NCBI GenBank assembly: GCA_902529795.1
Contig: CABZXY010000007.1
Span: 1 to 38,837 of the forward strand
Direction of reading: 5' to 3'
DNA from: an uncultured Alphaproteobacteria bacterium
GTDB taxonomy: Bacteria > Pseudomonadota > Alphaproteobacteria > HIMB59
DNA: 38,837 nucleotides
Shown: positions 1 through 7,962 of the stretch, piece by piece
How the letters are laid out: each line of letters opens with the position of its first letter
How positions within the stretch are numbered: position 1 is the stretch's first letter
Notes under the pieces: generated by a model
What the model was told of the DNA's origin: nothing
The model's input: only the letters and a program-made list of their open reading frames with translations
Databases searched by the model: none
Translations under genes and position numbers: made by a program

Positions 1-1
1 A

Positions 2-1306
2 AAATTGATCAGCAAACTACCCTTTAAACTAACTGAAAAACAAAAAATAATTATTGAAGAGGTAAATTCATTAAATAATAGTCATTATCGTGAAACAATC
101 TTATTACAAGGAGACGTTGGTTCAGGAAAAACAATTGTATCCTTATTAACAGCTGTTCCGTTTATTGTTAAAGGATATCAAGTTGCCTATATGGCTCCTA
201 CTGAAATATTGGCAAATCAAATATATGAAAATCTTAAAATTCTTATTCAACTTGATGAAATTAATGCTGTTCTATTAACAGGGAGTTCAAAAAACAAAAA
301 TGATATCTATCAAAAAATTAAAGATAAAAAATATAATTTTATTGTAGGAACTCATGCTATCTTTCAAGAGAACTTATCGTTTAATCAATTAAAATACGTC
401 ATCATTGATGAACAACATCGTTTTGGTGTTAAACAACGACTAATTTTGGGAGAAAAAGGTATTAACACTAATATTCTTTTAATGTCAGCTACTCCTATTC
501 CAAGAACTTTAGCGCTAGCGCAATATGGAGAAATCGAGCAAGTAGTTTTAAATGAAAGACCAGCTTTTCAAAAACCCATTATTACAAAAGTTTCAAATAA
601 TGAAAAAATAAAAGATCTTATTATTTACTTAGGAAAATCTATAACAGATAAAAATCAAATATACTGGATATGTCCTCTTGTAGAAGAGTCCGAAAATCAA
701 CGCTATAAAGATGTAGAGTCTAGATTTAAGTCTTTACAAAAAATATTTGGATCAAAAGTTGGTTTACTTCATGGAAAAATGAAAGCAACCGATAAAGAAA
801 ATATTATCAATGAATTTAAATCTGGAAAAATAAGTATTTTGGTTGCTACAACAGTCATAGAAGTTGGAATAGATAATAAAAATGCAAATACAGTAGTCAT
901 AGAGAACTCAGAAAAATTTGGATTATCCCAACTTCATCAATTAAGAGGGAGGGTTGGAAGAGGAAACGAACAGGGTTATTGTTTTGCTATTTATGGTGAA
1001 AATATTACCGATTTATCTAAAGAGCGTCTAAAAGTATTTAAAAATAATTTAGATGGCTTTCAATTAGCAGAAAAAGATTTAGAGATACGAGGAACTGGAG
1101 ATGTGCTTGGATATCGCCAAAGTGGCGATTCTTTATTTAAGTTTGTAGACACCTTGAATGATCAAGAATTAATCAAAGAGTGTTTTGATTATGTAAAAGA
1201 AGTTATTTCTAATAAAAAATTTGAAGATAAAGAATATCAACAAAAAATATATCAATTACTTCTATTTTTTAAGCAACAAGAGGCAATAAAACTACTTTTT
1301 AGCTAA
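2..1306 (+). CDS. recG: ATP-dependent DNA helicase RecG, C-terminal part (5' end outside window)
   Basis: RecG is a monomeric helicase that remodels stalled replication forks and branched recombination intermediates. The frame is open to the first base, so this is the C-terminal ~434 residues; the N-terminal wedge domain of a ~690-residue protein lies upstream of the window. Visible motifs in order: LPFKLTEKQ (the usual helicase-core entry), Walker A GDVGSGKT, DExH box IIDEQHRFG, SATPIPRTLALA, the second RecA-like domain with TTVIEVGID and QLRGRVGRG, and the RecG C-terminal signature EIRGTGDVLGYRQSG. The TTG at 5 is an internal codon, not a start. The 3' end overlaps the convergent DUF502 gene by 15 bases. 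recG next to DUF502 is a recurring alphaproteobacterial order. Confidence 0.95.
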   Translation, partial: KLISKLPFKLTEKQKIIIEEVNSLNNSHYRETILLQGDVGSGKTIVSLLTAVPFIVKGYQVAYMAPTEILANQIYENLKILIQLDEINAVLLTGSSKNKNDIYQKIKDKKYNFIVGTHAIFQENLSFNQLKYVIIDEQHRFGVKQRLILGEKGINTNILLMSATPIPRTLALAQYGEIEQVVLNERPAFQKPIITKVSNNEKIKDLIIYLGKSITDKNQIYWICPLVEESENQRYKDVESRFKSLQKIFGSKVGLLHGKMKATDKENIINEFKSGKISILVATTVIEVGIDNKNANTVVIENSEKFGLSQLHQLRGRVGRGNEQGYCFAIYGENITDLSKERLKVFKNNLDGFQLAEKDLEIRGTGDVLGYRQSGDSLFKFVDTLNDQELIKECFDYVKEVISNKKFEDKEYQQKIYQLLLFFKQQEAIKLLFS

Positions 1307-1936
1307 CTTTTTTTTTGTTTTAGGTAGGGCTTTTTTAATAATTGGTGCTGAGGGTGCCACCAGTCCAGCTGAAATAATATACTTAATTGCTTGATCTACT
1401 GACATTGTTAATTTGGTACATTTGGAAAGAGGAACAAACATTAAAAAACCAGTAGTTGGGTTAGGTGTTGAAGGCATAAACACATTAATCATCTTTTTAT
1501 TTTTACGCATGGCGATTTCACCTTTTGTTTCACTTGTTAAAAATGCCAATGCGTACATATCTTTTTGGGGGTATTCAATTAATACAACTTCTTTAAAAGC
1601 ATTCGATTGAGAAGTCGCAAATGTATCAATAATTTGTTTAACAGTATTGTATATAGAATTTAAACCTGGAATTTTGGATAAAGTAGCATCAACGATACGA
1701 TGATACAGTCGACCAAAAAAACTTCCAGCTACTGCACCTAGTATTGTAAAAAATAAAAAGGCAACTATTAAACCAACACCAGGAATTTCTGAAGGAAAAC
1801 CAAACTGGTTAAGTGGTACGAATGGACGAAAAATCCTATCTGCTAAGCGAACAACAATCCAAGCTACATAAAGTGATAGTCCTAAAGGTGCTACAATTAG
1901 AATACCACTAATAAAATAACTTTGAATTTTTTTCAT
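1292..1936 (-). CDS. DUF502 family inner-membrane protein
   Basis: A 214-residue membrane protein of the DUF502 family, whose molecular function is not established. Two hydrophobic segments are visible (about residues 7-29 and 53-76), then the family-typical FGRLYHRIVDATLSKIPGL region and the PTPNPTTGF-like stretch (here PSTPNPTTGFLMFVP). The C-terminus is a Lys-rich tail (KKALPKTKKKLAKK). It starts with ATG 10 bases after the stop of the upstream 59-residue gene, so the two are probably co-transcribed. The 3' end overlaps recG tail to tail. The position next to recG is conserved in Alphaproteobacteria, but no functional link to RecG is known to me. Confidence 0.9.
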   Translation of the reverse strand: MKKIQSYFISGILIVAPLGLSLYVAWIVVRLADRIFRPFVPLNQFGFPSEIPGVGLIVAFLFFTILGAVAGSFFGRLYHRIVDATLSKIPGLNSIYNTVKQIIDTFATSQSNAFKEVVLIEYPQKDMYALAFLTSETKGEIAMRKNKKMINVFMPSTPNPTTGFLMFVPLSKCTKLTMSVDQAIKYIISAGLVAPSAPIIKKALPKTKKKLAKK

Positions 1937-1946
1937 TTACTAAAAA

Positions 1947-2126
1947 CTATATATCTAACTTATCTTCAAAGATGTAATACTCTTTGCCATCAATATGAAA
2001 TGATACTTTAACAGGAATATTTTTGGAGTCAGGATTTTCTTGAATATATTTGTGTAATTGTTCTTGTGAATTAATACCTAGACGTTTTAATAATTTACGA
2101 ACTTCTAATTGAATTTTTTCATCCAT
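1947..2126 (-). CDS. Small DUF6494-like protein (59 aa)
   Basis: A short gene encoding 59 residues, beginning MDEKIQLEVRKLLKRLGINS and ending YYIFEDKLDI. An N-terminal helix with Arg/Lys repeats, 'LGINSQEQL', then a short C-terminal beta-like part resembles the DUF6494 family of small alphaproteobacterial proteins (typically MNED..MSIRKFLKKVGVTSQREIE). That assignment is by memory of the family pattern and should be confirmed with an HMM search. No signal peptide or membrane segment is present. It sits directly upstream of the DUF502 gene with a 10-base gap on the same strand. Function is unknown. Confidence 0.7.
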   Translation of the reverse strand: MDEKIQLEVRKLLKRLGINSQEQLHKYIQENPDSKNIPVKVSFHIDGKEYYIFEDKLDI

Positions 2127-2171
2127 GTATTTATCTTAATTATTTTTTGGAATAAATGAAGATAAAACGAA

Positions 2172-2519
2172 TTAGAAAGAGTAAATGATTGTGAGAATAT
2201 TCTTTAACTCTAATGCAGTAGTCGATATACCAATTACAACAACGAATCTTGCCAAAAATGCTAAAATCTTATTTCCTTTATAGTGCTGTGAACTTCTCCA
2301 AACGCCTATACACGTAGTAAAATAATAAATAAGGTTTAAAAGCAGATATAAGGAAAAGGTGTATATAAAACTTTGAATTTGGATTTTGCTAATTAGTAAA
2401 AGAGGTGCGGAAATAGCAAAATTACCTAAAACATAATAAATCCAATAACTTTTGTATAAAGGAAGTTTCCCTTGAAATAAATTAATAAGATTAATTTCTA
2501 ATTTAGACAATTGATTCAT
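2172..2519 (-). CDS. Small membrane protein of unknown function (115 aa)
   Basis: The chosen start is the ATG at 2519, whose A is the last base of the TAA stop of the upstream DUF2061 gene (TAATG, one-base overlap), a classic translational-coupling junction. An upstream TTG would add 11 residues but would overlap DUF2061 by 34 bases. The protein begins MNQLSKLEINLINLFQGKLP and has about three hydrophobic segments (YWIYYVLGNFAISAPLLLI; FIYTFSLYLLLNLIYYFTT; LARFVVVIGIST) with the motif CIGVWRSSQHYKGNK between the second and third. I have seen similar 'GVWRSA..Y.G' membrane proteins but know no named family or function. It is the last gene of a three-gene unit with DUF3108 and DUF2061. Confidence 0.75.
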   Translation of the reverse strand: MNQLSKLEINLINLFQGKLPLYKSYWIYYVLGNFAISAPLLLISKIQIQSFIYTFSLYLLLNLIYYFTTCIGVWRSSQHYKGNKILAFLARFVVVIGISTTALELKNILTIIYSF

Positions 2520-2947
2520 TAATAAACCCGTCCCCAATTTATTTTGTTCCATCCTCTTTCATGGAAATAATATAAGACAGCTTTAGTGATTATTTCAAAG
2601 AAAGCAATAGAAGTAGCCCAGTCAAATCGACCTGTGATAAGATAACTTATTAAAAAAGTATCTAAAGAGGCTGCTATTCTCCATGTAAACGCTTTTACTA
2701 ATGACCGAATTCTATTTACTTTTTCTTTAATTCGACCAATATTAAATCTATTCCACAATCTTTCATGCAAATAATAAATGATTGTTTTTGTTATAACTTC
2801 TAAAGTGGCAATATAAAAAGCTAAATCATAGGTATAATTTTCAGATGAAAAATTAATTATAATTAAGCTTAAAATAAAAGTATCAATCGAACCTATTACT
2901 CGCCAACTTATAGCTTTAATAAATGATCTTTTTTTTGTAGCAATCAT
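2519..2947 (-). CDS. Tandem DUF2061 membrane protein
   Basis: A 142-residue protein built of two copies of the ~60-residue DUF2061 domain. The first spans about residues 6-70 (RSFIKAISWRVIGSIDTFIL ... LHERLWNR), the second about 80-142 (RSLVKAFTWRIAASLDTFLI ... FHERGWNK). Each copy has the K(A)xxWRxxxSxDTF pattern, two short hydrophobic helices and a closing HERxWN motif. DUF2061 is a membrane domain of unknown function that often occurs singly. The start ATG overlaps the TAA stop of the upstream DUF3108 gene (TAATG), and its own stop overlaps the next ATG in the same way. Three genes are thus chained by one-base overlaps, suggesting coupled translation and perhaps one complex. Confidence 0.9.
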   Translation of the reverse strand: MIATKKRSFIKAISWRVIGSIDTFILSLIIINFSSENYTYDLAFYIATLEVITKTIIYYLHERLWNRFNIGRIKEKVNRIRSLVKAFTWRIAASLDTFLISYLITGRFDWATSIAFFEIITKAVLYYFHERGWNKINWGRVY

Positions 2948-3696
2948 TAATCTTTGATTTTATAACTTTTGAGATAAAGCTTTGCTGAAAACTTCTTTGA
3001 CTTTATATCATATTGAACAGGAAATTTAATATCATCAACTTCTATATAACTCATTTTAATTTCTTGAAGATTGTTTTTCTTATCTAATTTATGAAGACCT
3101 TGAAAAAAGGGAAAAACGATATTCATAGTTTGAGTTGTTCCAGTATAGATTGTAGGATTATTTTCTTCAAAAATCTCATCACTTAAATTTTTATATTTTA
3201 AAGAATAGATATTCAAACCATCGACTATCATTCGGTTTGAGTCAGTTTGAAATAAGAAATATTGAACTAATTGAGATATAGGATCTGTAAAGAATTGATA
3301 TTGATTGATAAATTGAAATTGCATAGATAATTGATCGTCATTTAATTCTTTAGAAATATCAAAATCTACTATCTGACCATCTGGACTGAAGGTTAAATTA
3401 GCATAAACATCTTGTTTAGTACTTTTTGTTTTGCTTTTGTATGTTAAGGGATGTAGTTGATTATTTTTAATTAAACCTTCAATATTTGTGACAGATTTAT
3501 ATTTAAAGATCATATCTGTCATTCCATAGCTTTGAATGACAAAATCAATAGAATAATTATCTTTGTTTAAAGAGACATCCCATTCAATATCCGCTAAATG
3601 AATTGATTTCCAATCTATTTCGAACTCAAGATTAATCTCTTTGGAGAACATAGATTTTGAATATATTAATGATAAAAAAATGAAAAATATGCGCAT
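2947..3696 (-). CDS. DUF3108 domain protein, exported
   Basis: A 249-residue protein with an N-terminal hydrophobic signal (MRIFFIFLSLIYSKSMFSKE) followed by a beta-rich body without further membrane segments, so probably periplasmic. The pattern (LEFEIDWKSIHLADIEWDV, an internal FKYKSVTNIEG segment, KSKTKSTKQDVYANLTFSPDGQ, PISQLVQYFLF, a closing Tyr/Lys-rich beta region) matches DUF3108, a family of exported alphaproteobacterial proteins of unknown function. I chose the ATG at 3696 over the TTG one codon upstream. That ATG forms part of the palindrome ATGCGCAT, which also holds the start of divergent mnmH. It leads the coupled trio with DUF2061 and the small membrane protein. Confidence 0.85.
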   Translation of the reverse strand: MRIFFIFLSLIYSKSMFSKEINLEFEIDWKSIHLADIEWDVSLNKDNYSIDFVIQSYGMTDMIFKYKSVTNIEGLIKNNQLHPLTYKSKTKSTKQDVYANLTFSPDGQIVDFDISKELNDDQLSMQFQFINQYQFFTDPISQLVQYFLFQTDSNRMIVDGLNIYSLKYKNLSDEIFEENNPTIYTGTTQTMNIVFPFFQGLHKLDKKNNLQEIKMSYIEVDDIKFPVQYDIKSKKFSAKLYLKSYKIKD

Positions 3697-4720
3697 CAAT
3701 AAAGTTTCTTACAGAGATCAAATAATTCATGATTATAGCTTAATAATAGATGTAAGAACACCATCTGAATTTAGAGATGATCACATTCCCAATTCTATCA
3801 ATTATCCGGTTTTGTCAAATAAACAAAGGCATGAAATAGGTATTAGTTATAAAGAAAATTCTTTTTTGGCAAAAAAAAATGGTGCCGAATTAATTAGTTT
3901 TAATATTTCAAAAATAATTAAGAAAATTAAATTTGATAAAAAAGATAAGGTTTTGATTTATTGTTGGAGAGGTGGTTTAAGATCTCTTAGCCTCTATCTT
4001 GTACTGAAACAAATTGGTTATGATGTTTACTTATTGGACGGAGGTTATAAAAGTTTTCGAAAAAGAGTTGTTGAATATCTAGACAAAGAAGCACCTAGAT
4101 TTAAATTTAATCAAATTATGGGAATTACTGGTGTAGGCAAAACATTATTCCTAAAAGAACTATCAAAAACAAAACAAGTTATTGATTTTGAAGGACTTGC
4201 CAATCATAAAGGATCAATACTTGGCGACATCCCTAATAAAGCCCAACCCTCACAAAAATTCTATGAAACTTGCATTTATCAAAAATTAAATGAATTTAAT
4301 AATAAAAAGGATATTTGGGTTGAAGCAGAAAGTATCAAAGTTGGTAAATTAAGTATCCCAAGTAAGGTTTGGAAAACAATGCCATTGGGTAAAAATATAA
4401 AATTAAATGCCACTATTGAGGAGAGAACCAAATATATTTTAAAGGATTATAATTACTTCACAAAAAACCCAGAATTAATGAAAAAAGCCTTAGAGGTATT
4501 AAAAAGAATTATACCAAAAGATGATTTTAAGAACATTGAGGAAAGTTTAAAAAATCAAAATTACTATGATCTAGTTAGTAACTTAATTATTTATCATTAC
4601 GATAAAGCCTATAAAAAAACTCGAGCCGAAAGTTCAACAAATATTATTTCAACTATTGATTTAGAGAAAATTACAAAAAAAGAAATTCAAAAAGTTATAA
4701 ATTTAAGTAAGTATTTTTAA
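3689..4720 (+). CDS. mnmH: tRNA 2-selenouridine synthase MnmH (SelU)
   Basis: MnmH replaces sulfur by selenium at the wobble 2-thiouridine of tRNA-Lys/Glu/Gln via a geranylated intermediate, using selenophosphate. With the ATG at 3689 the protein has 343 residues. Residues ~1-130 are a rhodanese-like domain with IDVRTPSEF, HIPNSINYPVLS and the catalytic-Cys loop YCWRGGLRS (Cys92). Residues ~135-343 are the P-loop domain with GITGVGKT (145-152), VIDFEGLANHKGS and WVEAESIKVG. An in-frame ATG three codons earlier (3680) is an alternative start. It is divergent from and start-overlapping with the DUF3108 gene, and its 3' end overlaps thiL by 26 bases. The selenophosphate synthetase gene selD is not in the window, though a tRNA-Lys(UUU) substrate is. 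Confidence 0.93.
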   Translation: MRINKVSYRDQIIHDYSLIIDVRTPSEFRDDHIPNSINYPVLSNKQRHEIGISYKENSFLAKKNGAELISFNISKIIKKIKFDKKDKVLIYCWRGGLRSLSLYLVLKQIGYDVYLLDGGYKSFRKRVVEYLDKEAPRFKFNQIMGITGVGKTLFLKELSKTKQVIDFEGLANHKGSILGDIPNKAQPSQKFYETCIYQKLNEFNNKKDIWVEAESIKVGKLSIPSKVWKTMPLGKNIKLNATIEERTKYILKDYNYFTKNPELMKKALEVLKRIIPKDDFKNIEESLKNQNYYDLVSNLIIYHYDKAYKKTRAESSTNIISTIDLEKITKKEIQKVINLSKYF

Positions 4721-5636
4721 AGTGACTAAACGTATAATTTTTAAAATTTTCTAATTCTGTAAAAATTAGTCCCCGTCCTCTTTGAACAGAGCCAATTTTA
4801 ACAACATGAATACGATTTAACTTAAAAAGTCTAATATCTTGTTCAGTTAATTTACCAGTAAAAACAGGAACAAACTCTTCCCCAGATGATAGTACTAATG
4901 AAAAATAGTTTTTAGAGCTTAAATTTTTTAATAATAATGGAGATATATCCTTTAAATTATCTATGAGAAATTTCTTTTTAGATTGCCTGGATAATTCTTT
5001 TAAAGAAAAATAAAGAGAGTCAGATATATCCATGCATGAATTAATTCTATTCCTATTAAATAAATTTGAATAAGTAATGATTTTAGGTTTTAAAAATTGA
5101 TCTTTTGATTTTCGAAGTAGATTTTTATTTAGATTTTGTCTTTTTTTAAATATTGATAAATACCCAAATTTTGAAAATCCAATATTCTTGAAAGTATAAA
5201 TGCTATCACCTACTTTGGCATTTTTTCTATTTATAATTTCAGACTTTTTAATTGGTTTGCTGATAAAAGTACTTGAAAGATAAATCTTAGAAGAAGAAGT
5301 TGTATCACCTCCAATTAATTTAATATTATGCTTTGTTAATAGTTTCTTAAAAAATTTAATTATTTGTTGTGTAATTTTAAAACTTTTATTAGGGAAACTG
5401 ATATTTAAAAGCGCATATTCTGGATATCCACCTGAACTTTGTATGTCACTATAATTACACACAAAAAGTCTATGAGCTATTTTAGAGGCATCAAAATGTT
5501 TCAGGTTAAAATGAACGCTTTCAACCAAAGTATCTGTAGATATAAGTTGATGGGATTTGCTTAAGTAAGCACAATCATCATGAATGTATGAGTTATTTGA
5601 AGATACTAGCTTGAATATTCTTTGTTCTAGATCCAA
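4695..5636 (-). CDS. thiL: Thiamine-monophosphate kinase ThiL, divergent
   Basis: ThiL phosphorylates thiamine monophosphate to thiamine diphosphate. The 313-residue protein has the family landmarks in order: HDDCAYL (19-25), STDTLVESVHF (33-43), NYSDIQSSGGYP (61-72), IGGDTT (108-113), CMDISDSL and LSSGEEFVP. Compared with the usual GDDAA, NLSDIAAMGA, IDLSDGL and SGGEDYEL motifs, several glycines and acidic residues are changed, so this is a diverged member. The absence of a Cys/Sec-bearing N-terminal loop argues against SelD. The start is a TTG at 5636: no in-frame ATG lies between it and the in-frame stop of the 71-residue gene just upstream, though an ATT one codon earlier is possible. Activity may need checking because of the motif changes. 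Confidence 0.8.
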   Translation of the reverse strand: MDLEQRIFKLVSSNNSYIHDDCAYLSKSHQLISTDTLVESVHFNLKHFDASKIAHRLFVCNYSDIQSSGGYPEYALLNISFPNKSFKITQQIIKFFKKLLTKHNIKLIGGDTTSSSKIYLSSTFISKPIKKSEIINRKNAKVGDSIYTFKNIGFSKFGYLSIFKKRQNLNKNLLRKSKDQFLKPKIITYSNLFNRNRINSCMDISDSLYFSLKELSRQSKKKFLIDNLKDISPLLLKNLSSKNYFSLVLSSGEEFVPVFTGKLTEQDIRLFKLNRIHVVKIGSVQRGRGLIFTELENFKNYTFSHFKNTYLNL

Positions 5637-5654
5637 AATATAGGAGTAAAGGCT

Positions 5655-5870
5655 TTAAAAATTACCTTTTTCTAATTCATCTTCATATTCTCTTGCGCTC
5701 ATAGAGATGGATTGTTTTTGTTTTTTTGTAAGTATTTTCAAAGTATTTTGTATGGCGATTTTATAAGTAGTCAATTGATCAATAATTTCTCTTTCACTAG
5801 TGTTTCTCATCATTTGACTTAGAGCTTGATTTAAACTGTGTAATCTATTTTCTAATGTATTTTTAGACAT
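5655..5870 (-). CDS. Small helical hypothetical protein (71 aa)
   Basis: Encodes 71 residues (MSKNTLENRLHSLNQALSQM...). It is hydrophilic, with heptad-like Leu/Ile spacing over residues ~5-50 that suggests a helical or short coiled-coil protein, and an acidic C-terminal tail (AREYEDELEKGNF). There is no signal peptide, no cysteine and no recognisable motif. It starts with ATG and lies 18 bases upstream of thiL on the same strand and in the same reading frame, separated by one TAA and six codons, so it is probably co-transcribed with thiL. I do not recognise a family. Confidence 0.6.
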   Translation of the reverse strand: MSKNTLENRLHSLNQALSQMMRNTSEREIIDQLTTYKIAIQNTLKILTKKQKQSISMSAREYEDELEKGNF

Positions 5871-5898
5871 TTATTAAAAATAATTAAATAATTCTTAA

Positions 5899-7086
5899 TT
5901 AATTAATTCTCTTTCTAACAATAGGAAACGTATCTCTTTTTTTAGTAAGTACCAATTGGAAAACAACATTATCTCCTTTTCTAAAAGATATTTCACTTAA
6001 ATTTAAATATGACTCCCACATTCTAACAAACCTCTCATCATATAGATCTAATACTTGTTTCTCTGCTTTTTTAAAATTTTTATACCAATTTCTTAGAGTG
6101 TCAGCATAGTGCAACCTCAATACTTCTATATCACTTATAATTAGTCCTGATTTTTCAACTGCTGGCATAATCTCGGATAAGGTAGGGATATATCCGCCTG
6201 GAAAAATATACTTACGAATAAAAGCCGGCGTTAATTTAGGAGTACGAACATTACCTATTGTATGCATGACGGCTATACCATCTTCGGATAGAAGATCGCT
6301 GATTTTTTTAAAATAGGCATTATAAAAAGGCTTTCCTACATGTTCAAACATTCCAACCGAAACTATTTTATCGTAAAAGTTAGTTTCGTTTCGATAATCT
6401 TGAAGAGAATATTCTAGATATTGGGTGTTTTTTAATGTTTTTTGATTTTTTAAACAATAACTAATTTGTTCTTCAGATAAAGAAATGCCTTTAACGCTAC
6501 AATTATATTCAGAGCTGAAATGTCTACTCAAAGAACCCCACCCACAACCAATATCTAAAACTTTATCTCCTTTTTTAAGATGAAGCTTATCTGCCAATCT
6601 ATCCATTTTATTTAGTTGAGCCTGATATAAAGAGTCTTTTTTAGTTTCAAAATAAGCGCAAGAGTATTGTCTAGTCTTATCTAAGAATAAATCATAAAGT
6701 TTGTCTGAGAGATCGTAGTGGGAAGCAACATTATTTTTTGATTTCTTAGAAAAATTCAATTGAAATAGAGGGTTAATGATAAGGAATATCCTAGAAAAAA
6801 AGGTTCTTGAAAATTTTTCTAAATATAAATTATAATTTTCAATTAATAAATCTGCAAAATCATAGAATGATGAATTAGGTAATTCATAATCCTTGTCCAT
6901 ATAACCCTCAGAAAGCACTAAGGAGGGTGCATAATATAGCTTAGTTAAAAATTTTTTATGGTTAATCTTCAAGATTAATGGATCTGAGTTATTATCAATG
7001 AGAAAATCCTTGCCCTGATATCGAATTAAAACACTTCTAGAAGTTATGAATTTTTTTAATAGAAATATTAAAAACTTAAAAGTCAT
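5899..7086 (-). CDS. cfa: Cyclopropane-fatty-acyl-phospholipid synthase
   Basis: Transfers a methylene from S-adenosylmethionine to cis double bonds of membrane phospholipid acyl chains. The 395-residue length fits the family (E. coli 382). After an N-terminal lipid-binding part (1-115) comes VASHYDLSDKLYDLFLD, then YSCAYF (Cys143) and the SAM-binding motif LDIGCGWG (177-184). The catalytic set known from E. coli Cfa (Cys139, Glu239, His266, Ile268, Tyr317) can be placed at Cys143, Glu248 (GMFEHVG), His275 and Ile277 (MHTIGN) and Tyr327 (LHYADTLRNWY), a consistent offset. All residues are intact, so the enzyme is probably active. It lies 28 bases from the small helical gene on the same strand and is divergent from nadE across 138 AT-rich bases. 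Confidence 0.93.
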   Translation of the reverse strand: MTFKFLIFLLKKFITSRSVLIRYQGKDFLIDNNSDPLILKINHKKFLTKLYYAPSLVLSEGYMDKDYELPNSSFYDFADLLIENYNLYLEKFSRTFFSRIFLIINPLFQLNFSKKSKNNVASHYDLSDKLYDLFLDKTRQYSCAYFETKKDSLYQAQLNKMDRLADKLHLKKGDKVLDIGCGWGSLSRHFSSEYNCSVKGISLSEEQISYCLKNQKTLKNTQYLEYSLQDYRNETNFYDKIVSVGMFEHVGKPFYNAYFKKISDLLSEDGIAVMHTIGNVRTPKLTPAFIRKYIFPGGYIPTLSEIMPAVEKSGLIISDIEVLRLHYADTLRNWYKNFKKAEKQVLDLYDERFVRMWESYLNLSEISFRKGDNVVFQLVLTKKRDTFPIVRKRIN

Positions 7087-7224
7087 TATTTAATAAATTA
7101 CTAAACTGTTAACTTATCATAAAACTAAATAAAACTAAGTAATATGTAAAATTAACATATCTTTTAAATAAATTTGATTATAATTAAACTTTAAAATATT
7201 TTAAACGTAATTATATATACAAAT

Positions 7225-7956
7225 ATGAACTCATCTGAAAAAATTGATTTTATATCTGAATGGATTGCTGATTATGCAAAAAAAAGTAATTTTTCATCTC
7301 TGGTAATTGGGATATCTGGTGGAATAGACTCTGCTGTATCTAGTACCCTTTCAGCAAAAACAAATTTACAAACTCACGTTGTGACTATGCCAATTCTTGA
7401 CCATCAAACTTTCAATATCAGAGGGAATAATCATGTAGATTGGCTTAAGAAAAATTTTGACAATATTACCCACCATCATATTGATTTATCCAAGGTTTTT
7501 GGCGAGTTTCAGAATGAATTAGGCTCCAACAATTCTGAACATGGTTATGCTAACTCTCAAGCTAGACTAAGAATGACAACTCTTTATCAAATAGCTGCCA
7601 GCAACAATGGAATTGTAGTTGGAACAGGTAATAAGGTAGAGGATTTTGGTATTGGTTTTTATACAAAATATGGTGATGGAGGCGTCGATATTTCTCCAAT
7701 TGCCGATTGTCTTAAAACAGAAGTTTGGGATATGGGTAAAGAATTAGGAATAAATCAAGAAATCATTGAAGCAGATCCAACTGATGGATTATGGATAGAT
7801 GGAAGAACTGACGAACAACAAGTAGGTTTAAGCTATCAAGAAATTGAAGAGGCAATGCTTAATGAAAAGTCACCTAATAGAGATAGATATCTTGAAATAA
7901 GATCAAAGAATGTTCATAAAATGGAACCTATACCAGTTTGCATTTTACCCAAGTAA
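7225..7956 (+). CDS. nadE: NAD(+) synthase, ammonia-dependent
   Basis: Last step of NAD synthesis: amidation of deamido-NAD with ATP. The 243-residue protein consists only of the synthetase domain and lacks the N-terminal glutaminase domain of the long form, so it would use ammonia directly unless a partner amidase exists. The PP-loop GISGGIDSA is near residue 30. Further motifs are ANSQARLRMTTLYQIA, VVGTGNKVEDFGIGFYTKYGDGG, DISPIADCLKTEVW and EADPTDGLW. The start ATG at 7225 is followed directly by the conserved SSEKIDFISEWI helix. The stop is six bases from the convergent ABC ATPase gene. Confidence 0.95.
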   Translation: MNSSEKIDFISEWIADYAKKSNFSSLVIGISGGIDSAVSSTLSAKTNLQTHVVTMPILDHQTFNIRGNNHVDWLKKNFDNITHHHIDLSKVFGEFQNELGSNNSEHGYANSQARLRMTTLYQIAASNNGIVVGTGNKVEDFGIGFYTKYGDGGVDISPIADCLKTEVWDMGKELGINQEIIEADPTDGLWIDGRTDEQQVGLSYQEIEEAMLNEKSPNRDRYLEIRSKNVHKMEPIPVCILPK

Positions 7957-7962
7957 ATTATA

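Noticed and set aside
2519-2552. Longer start (TTG at 2552) for the small membrane protein
   Set aside because: It overlaps DUF2061 by 34 bases, whereas the ATG at 2519 gives a clean TAATG junction of the same kind as the preceding gene pair.
4695-5636. SelD (selenophosphate synthetase), suggested by the mnmH neighbour and the related fold
   Set aside because: STDTLVESVHF, NYSD and GGDTT follow ThiL order, and the N-terminal Cys/Sec loop of SelD is missing.
7087-7224. TATAAT at 7179-7184 as nadE promoter
   Set aside because: No -35 hexamer at proper spacing, and the 138-base gap is so AT-rich that the match is likely by chance.
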